Origin: JBLNBU01 sp050260215
Lineage (GTDB): Bacteria > Pseudomonadota > Alphaproteobacteria > Rhodospirillales > Magnetospirillaceae
Assembly: GCA_050260215.1 (NCBI GenBank)
Contig: JBLNBU010000271.1
Span: 1 to 7,457, forward strand
Length of the DNA stretch: 7,457 bases
Direction: 5' to 3'
Below are positions 5,890-7,457 of this stretch, piece after piece; position 1 is the stretch's first letter, and every line of letters begins with the position of its first letter. A program made the translations under genes and the position numbers. Below the pieces are notes generated by a model. The model was not told the DNA's origin. It saw only the letters and a list, made by a program, of their open reading frames with translations, and made no database searches.

Positions 5890-7457
5890 TACCCCGCTGC
5901 CTGGCGGTTGCCGGCCAGGCCGAAGCTGGCCTCGATGTGGGCGATCAGGTCGGCCACCGAGGCGTCGATGCTGCGGCCCTCGGTGTTGAGCACCTTCTCG
6001 GGCGAGTCGGGGGCCTCGTAGGGCGCCGAGATGCCGGTGAACTCGGGGATCTTGCCGGCGCGGGCCTTGGCGTACAGCCCCTTGGGGTCGCGGCGCTCGC
6101 ACTCGTCGAGGCCGGTGGCGACGAAGACTTCGTGGAAGTCGTCGGGGCCGATGGCGCGGACCTTGTCGCGATCGGCGCGATAGGGCGAAATGAAGGCGGT
6201 GACCACCAGCATGCCGGCCTTGGCCAAAAGGTGCGCCACCTCGCCGACGCGGCGGATGTTCTCGGCGCGGTCTTCGGGGCTGAAGCCCAGGTCCGAGCAC
6301 AGGCCGTGGCGGACGTTGTCGCCGTCGAGCACGGCCACCTGCCAGCCCTTCAGGAACAGCTGGCGCTCGACCTCCATGGCGATGGTCGACTTGCCCGCCC
6401 CCGACAGCCCGGTCAGCCACACCACGCCGCCGCCGTGGCCGTTGGCCAGCGCGCGGGATTCCGGGGTGACCTTGTGGTCGACGGCGAAGATGTTGGTGGC
6501 CTTGGCGCCGGTACGCGCCGCCTCGGCCTCGGCAACGACGCCGCCGCCGACGATGTCGAAGCCCTCGACCAGCACGAAACGGCCCAGCCGCGGGTTGGCG
6601 GTGAAGGCGTCGAAGGCCATCAGGCTTTTCGAGCGCAGCACCACCTCGGCGACCGCGTTGCGCGCCACTTCGGCGCCTTCGTGGTTGGCCAGGTCGGCCA
6701 CGTCGATGACGCGCTCGATGGCGGCAACCTCGACGGCGTGCTCGGCGGTGGCCAGCTTCAGCTTCAGGCGCGCGCCGACAGCCAGCGGCGCCTTGCCCAG
6801 CCAGAACAGGCGGGCCTTCAGGGTGTGCGACAGCGTCGGCGCCGCCTCGGCCAGGCTGGCCACCTGGCCGCGCTCGACGAAGATCTGCTCGTCGAGGGTC
6901 AGGCCGATGGACTGGCCGGCCGAGGCCGCCACCGCGGTCAGGCTGTCGCCGGCCCAGTTCTCGATGGTGGCGACCCGGGCGGTCTTGCCCGACGGCGCGA
7001 ACACCAGCGTGTCGCCGACCCGCAGGCGGCCCGATTCGATGCGCCCGGCAATGATGCGGCGCGCGTCGAACTTGTAGACGTCCTGCACCGGCAGCCTGAG
7101 CGCCAGGTCGGTGGCCGGGCGCGAAGCCGCAAATCCGTCCAGCGCGCCCAGCACCGTCGGGCCCTGGTACCAGGCCATGGCGTCCGAGCGGTCCTTGACG
7201 TTGTCGCCCGAGCGCGCCGCCACCGGAATGACGTGGGTGGGGGTGACGCCGACCGAGTTCAGGTAGGCGACGATCTCGGCCTCGACCTGCCGGAAGCGGC
7301 CCTCGTCGAACCCGACCAGGTCCATCTTGTTGACCGCCACCGCGATCTGGCCAAGGCCCAGCAGGTGCAGCAGGTAGCCGTGGCGTCGCGACTGCTCCTG
7401 GACGCCCTCGTCGGCGTCGATGACCAGCACGGCCGCCTCGGCCGAGGCGGCGCCGGT
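5889..7457 (-). CDS. cysNC: Bifunctional sulfate adenylyltransferase subunit 1 / adenylylsulfate kinase (CysN-CysC fusion), N-terminus off the window
   Basis: Cytoplasmic sulfate-activation enzyme. The CysN GTPase part works with CysD to make APS from sulfate and ATP, and the CysC part phosphorylates APS to PAPS. 522 codons are visible and the frame is open at the right edge (TGAASAEAA...), so the P-loop and DxxG of the GTPase lie outside. The GTPase NKMD motif is visible at about residues 43-46 of the visible part, followed by EF-Tu-like beta-barrel domains. The APS kinase domain fills the last ~190 residues: P-loop GLSGAGKST (about 350-358), DGDNVRHGL, FISPYRADRD with the reactive serine, and KGLYAKARAGKIPEFTGI. 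All are intact, so both activities are expected. CysD should be encoded just to the right. The fusion is common in proteobacteria (NodQ-like). No functional link to the respiratory genes is apparent; a separate transcription unit is likely. Confidence 0.96.
   Translation of the reverse strand, partial: TGAASAEAAVLVIDADEGVQEQSRRHGYLLHLLGLGQIAVAVNKMDLVGFDEGRFRQVEAEIVAYLNSVGVTPTHVIPVAARSGDNVKDRSDAMAWYQGPTVLGALDGFAASRPATDLALRLPVQDVYKFDARRIIAGRIESGRLRVGDTLVFAPSGKTARVATIENWAGDSLTAVAASAGQSIGLTLDEQIFVERGQVASLAEAAPTLSHTLKARLFWLGKAPLAVGARLKLKLATAEHAVEVAAIERVIDVADLANHEGAEVARNAVAEVVLRSKSLMAFDAFTANPRLGRFVLVEGFDIVGGGVVAEAEAARTGAKATNIFAVDHKVTPESRALANGHGGGVVWLTGLSGAGKSTIAMEVERQLFLKGWQVAVLDGDNVRHGLCSDLGFSPEDRAENIRRVGEVAHLLAKAGMLVVTAFISPYRADRDKVRAIGPDDFHEVFVATGLDECERRDPKGLYAKARAGKIPEFTGISAPYEAPDSPEKVLNTEGRSIDASVADLIAHIEASFGLAGNRQAAG

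Overview
This is a GC-rich, gene-dense stretch with every gene on the minus strand, so it reads right to left. Gene types and composition suggest an alphaproteobacterium, possibly Rhodospirillales/Magnetospirillum-like: a fused CysN-CysC, a type-2 CtaA/COX15 heme A synthase, and SCO and CtaB proteins in one cluster. The genus is inference, because no rRNA or other taxonomic marker is present.

Layout in order of transcription. The window opens inside a sulfate-activation gene, cysNC (7457-5889; N-terminus off the right edge), which ends in two tandem hairpins. A 148-bp intergenic region follows. It holds a 14-bp FNR/NnrR-type palindrome (5801-5814) spaced correctly from a possible -10 element. 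Then comes a compact seven-gene respiratory module: a membrane-anchored TlpA-like thioredoxin (5740-5198), heme A synthase ctaA (5178-4069), a 62-residue single-helix membrane protein (3996-3808), a CuA-containing subunit II (3795-3250), a heme-copper catalytic subunit I (3231-1555), heme O synthase ctaB (1475-606) and an SCO/SenC copper chaperone (591 to beyond the left edge). A strong nested hairpin separates subunit I from ctaB. There is no gene-free stretch over 300 bases.

The main point is the catalytic subunit. By homology it would be annotated as 'cytochrome c oxidase subunit I', and it has all six metal-binding histidines of a B-family (ba3-like) enzyme. The helix-VI motif, however, reads G-H-S-S-Q-Q instead of G-H-P-x-V-Y. 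The tyrosine that is cross-linked to histidine and needed for O2 splitting in oxygen reductases is replaced by Gln233. The same position is Glu in classical cNOR/qNOR nitric oxide reductases. Together with the CuA subunit, the absence of a subunit III gene in view, dedicated heme A synthesis genes and an FNR/NnrR-like box, this points to a CuA-type nitric oxide reductase of the unconventional kind (eNOR/sNOR/bNOR-like) rather than an oxidase.

The genes form a self-contained kit. CtaB and CtaA convert heme b to heme O and then heme A. SCO and the TlpA-like reductase would build the CuA site on subunit II. Subunits I and II plus the small helix protein would form the enzyme. Function was not tested, and the family assignment rests on by-eye alignment to remembered reference sequences.
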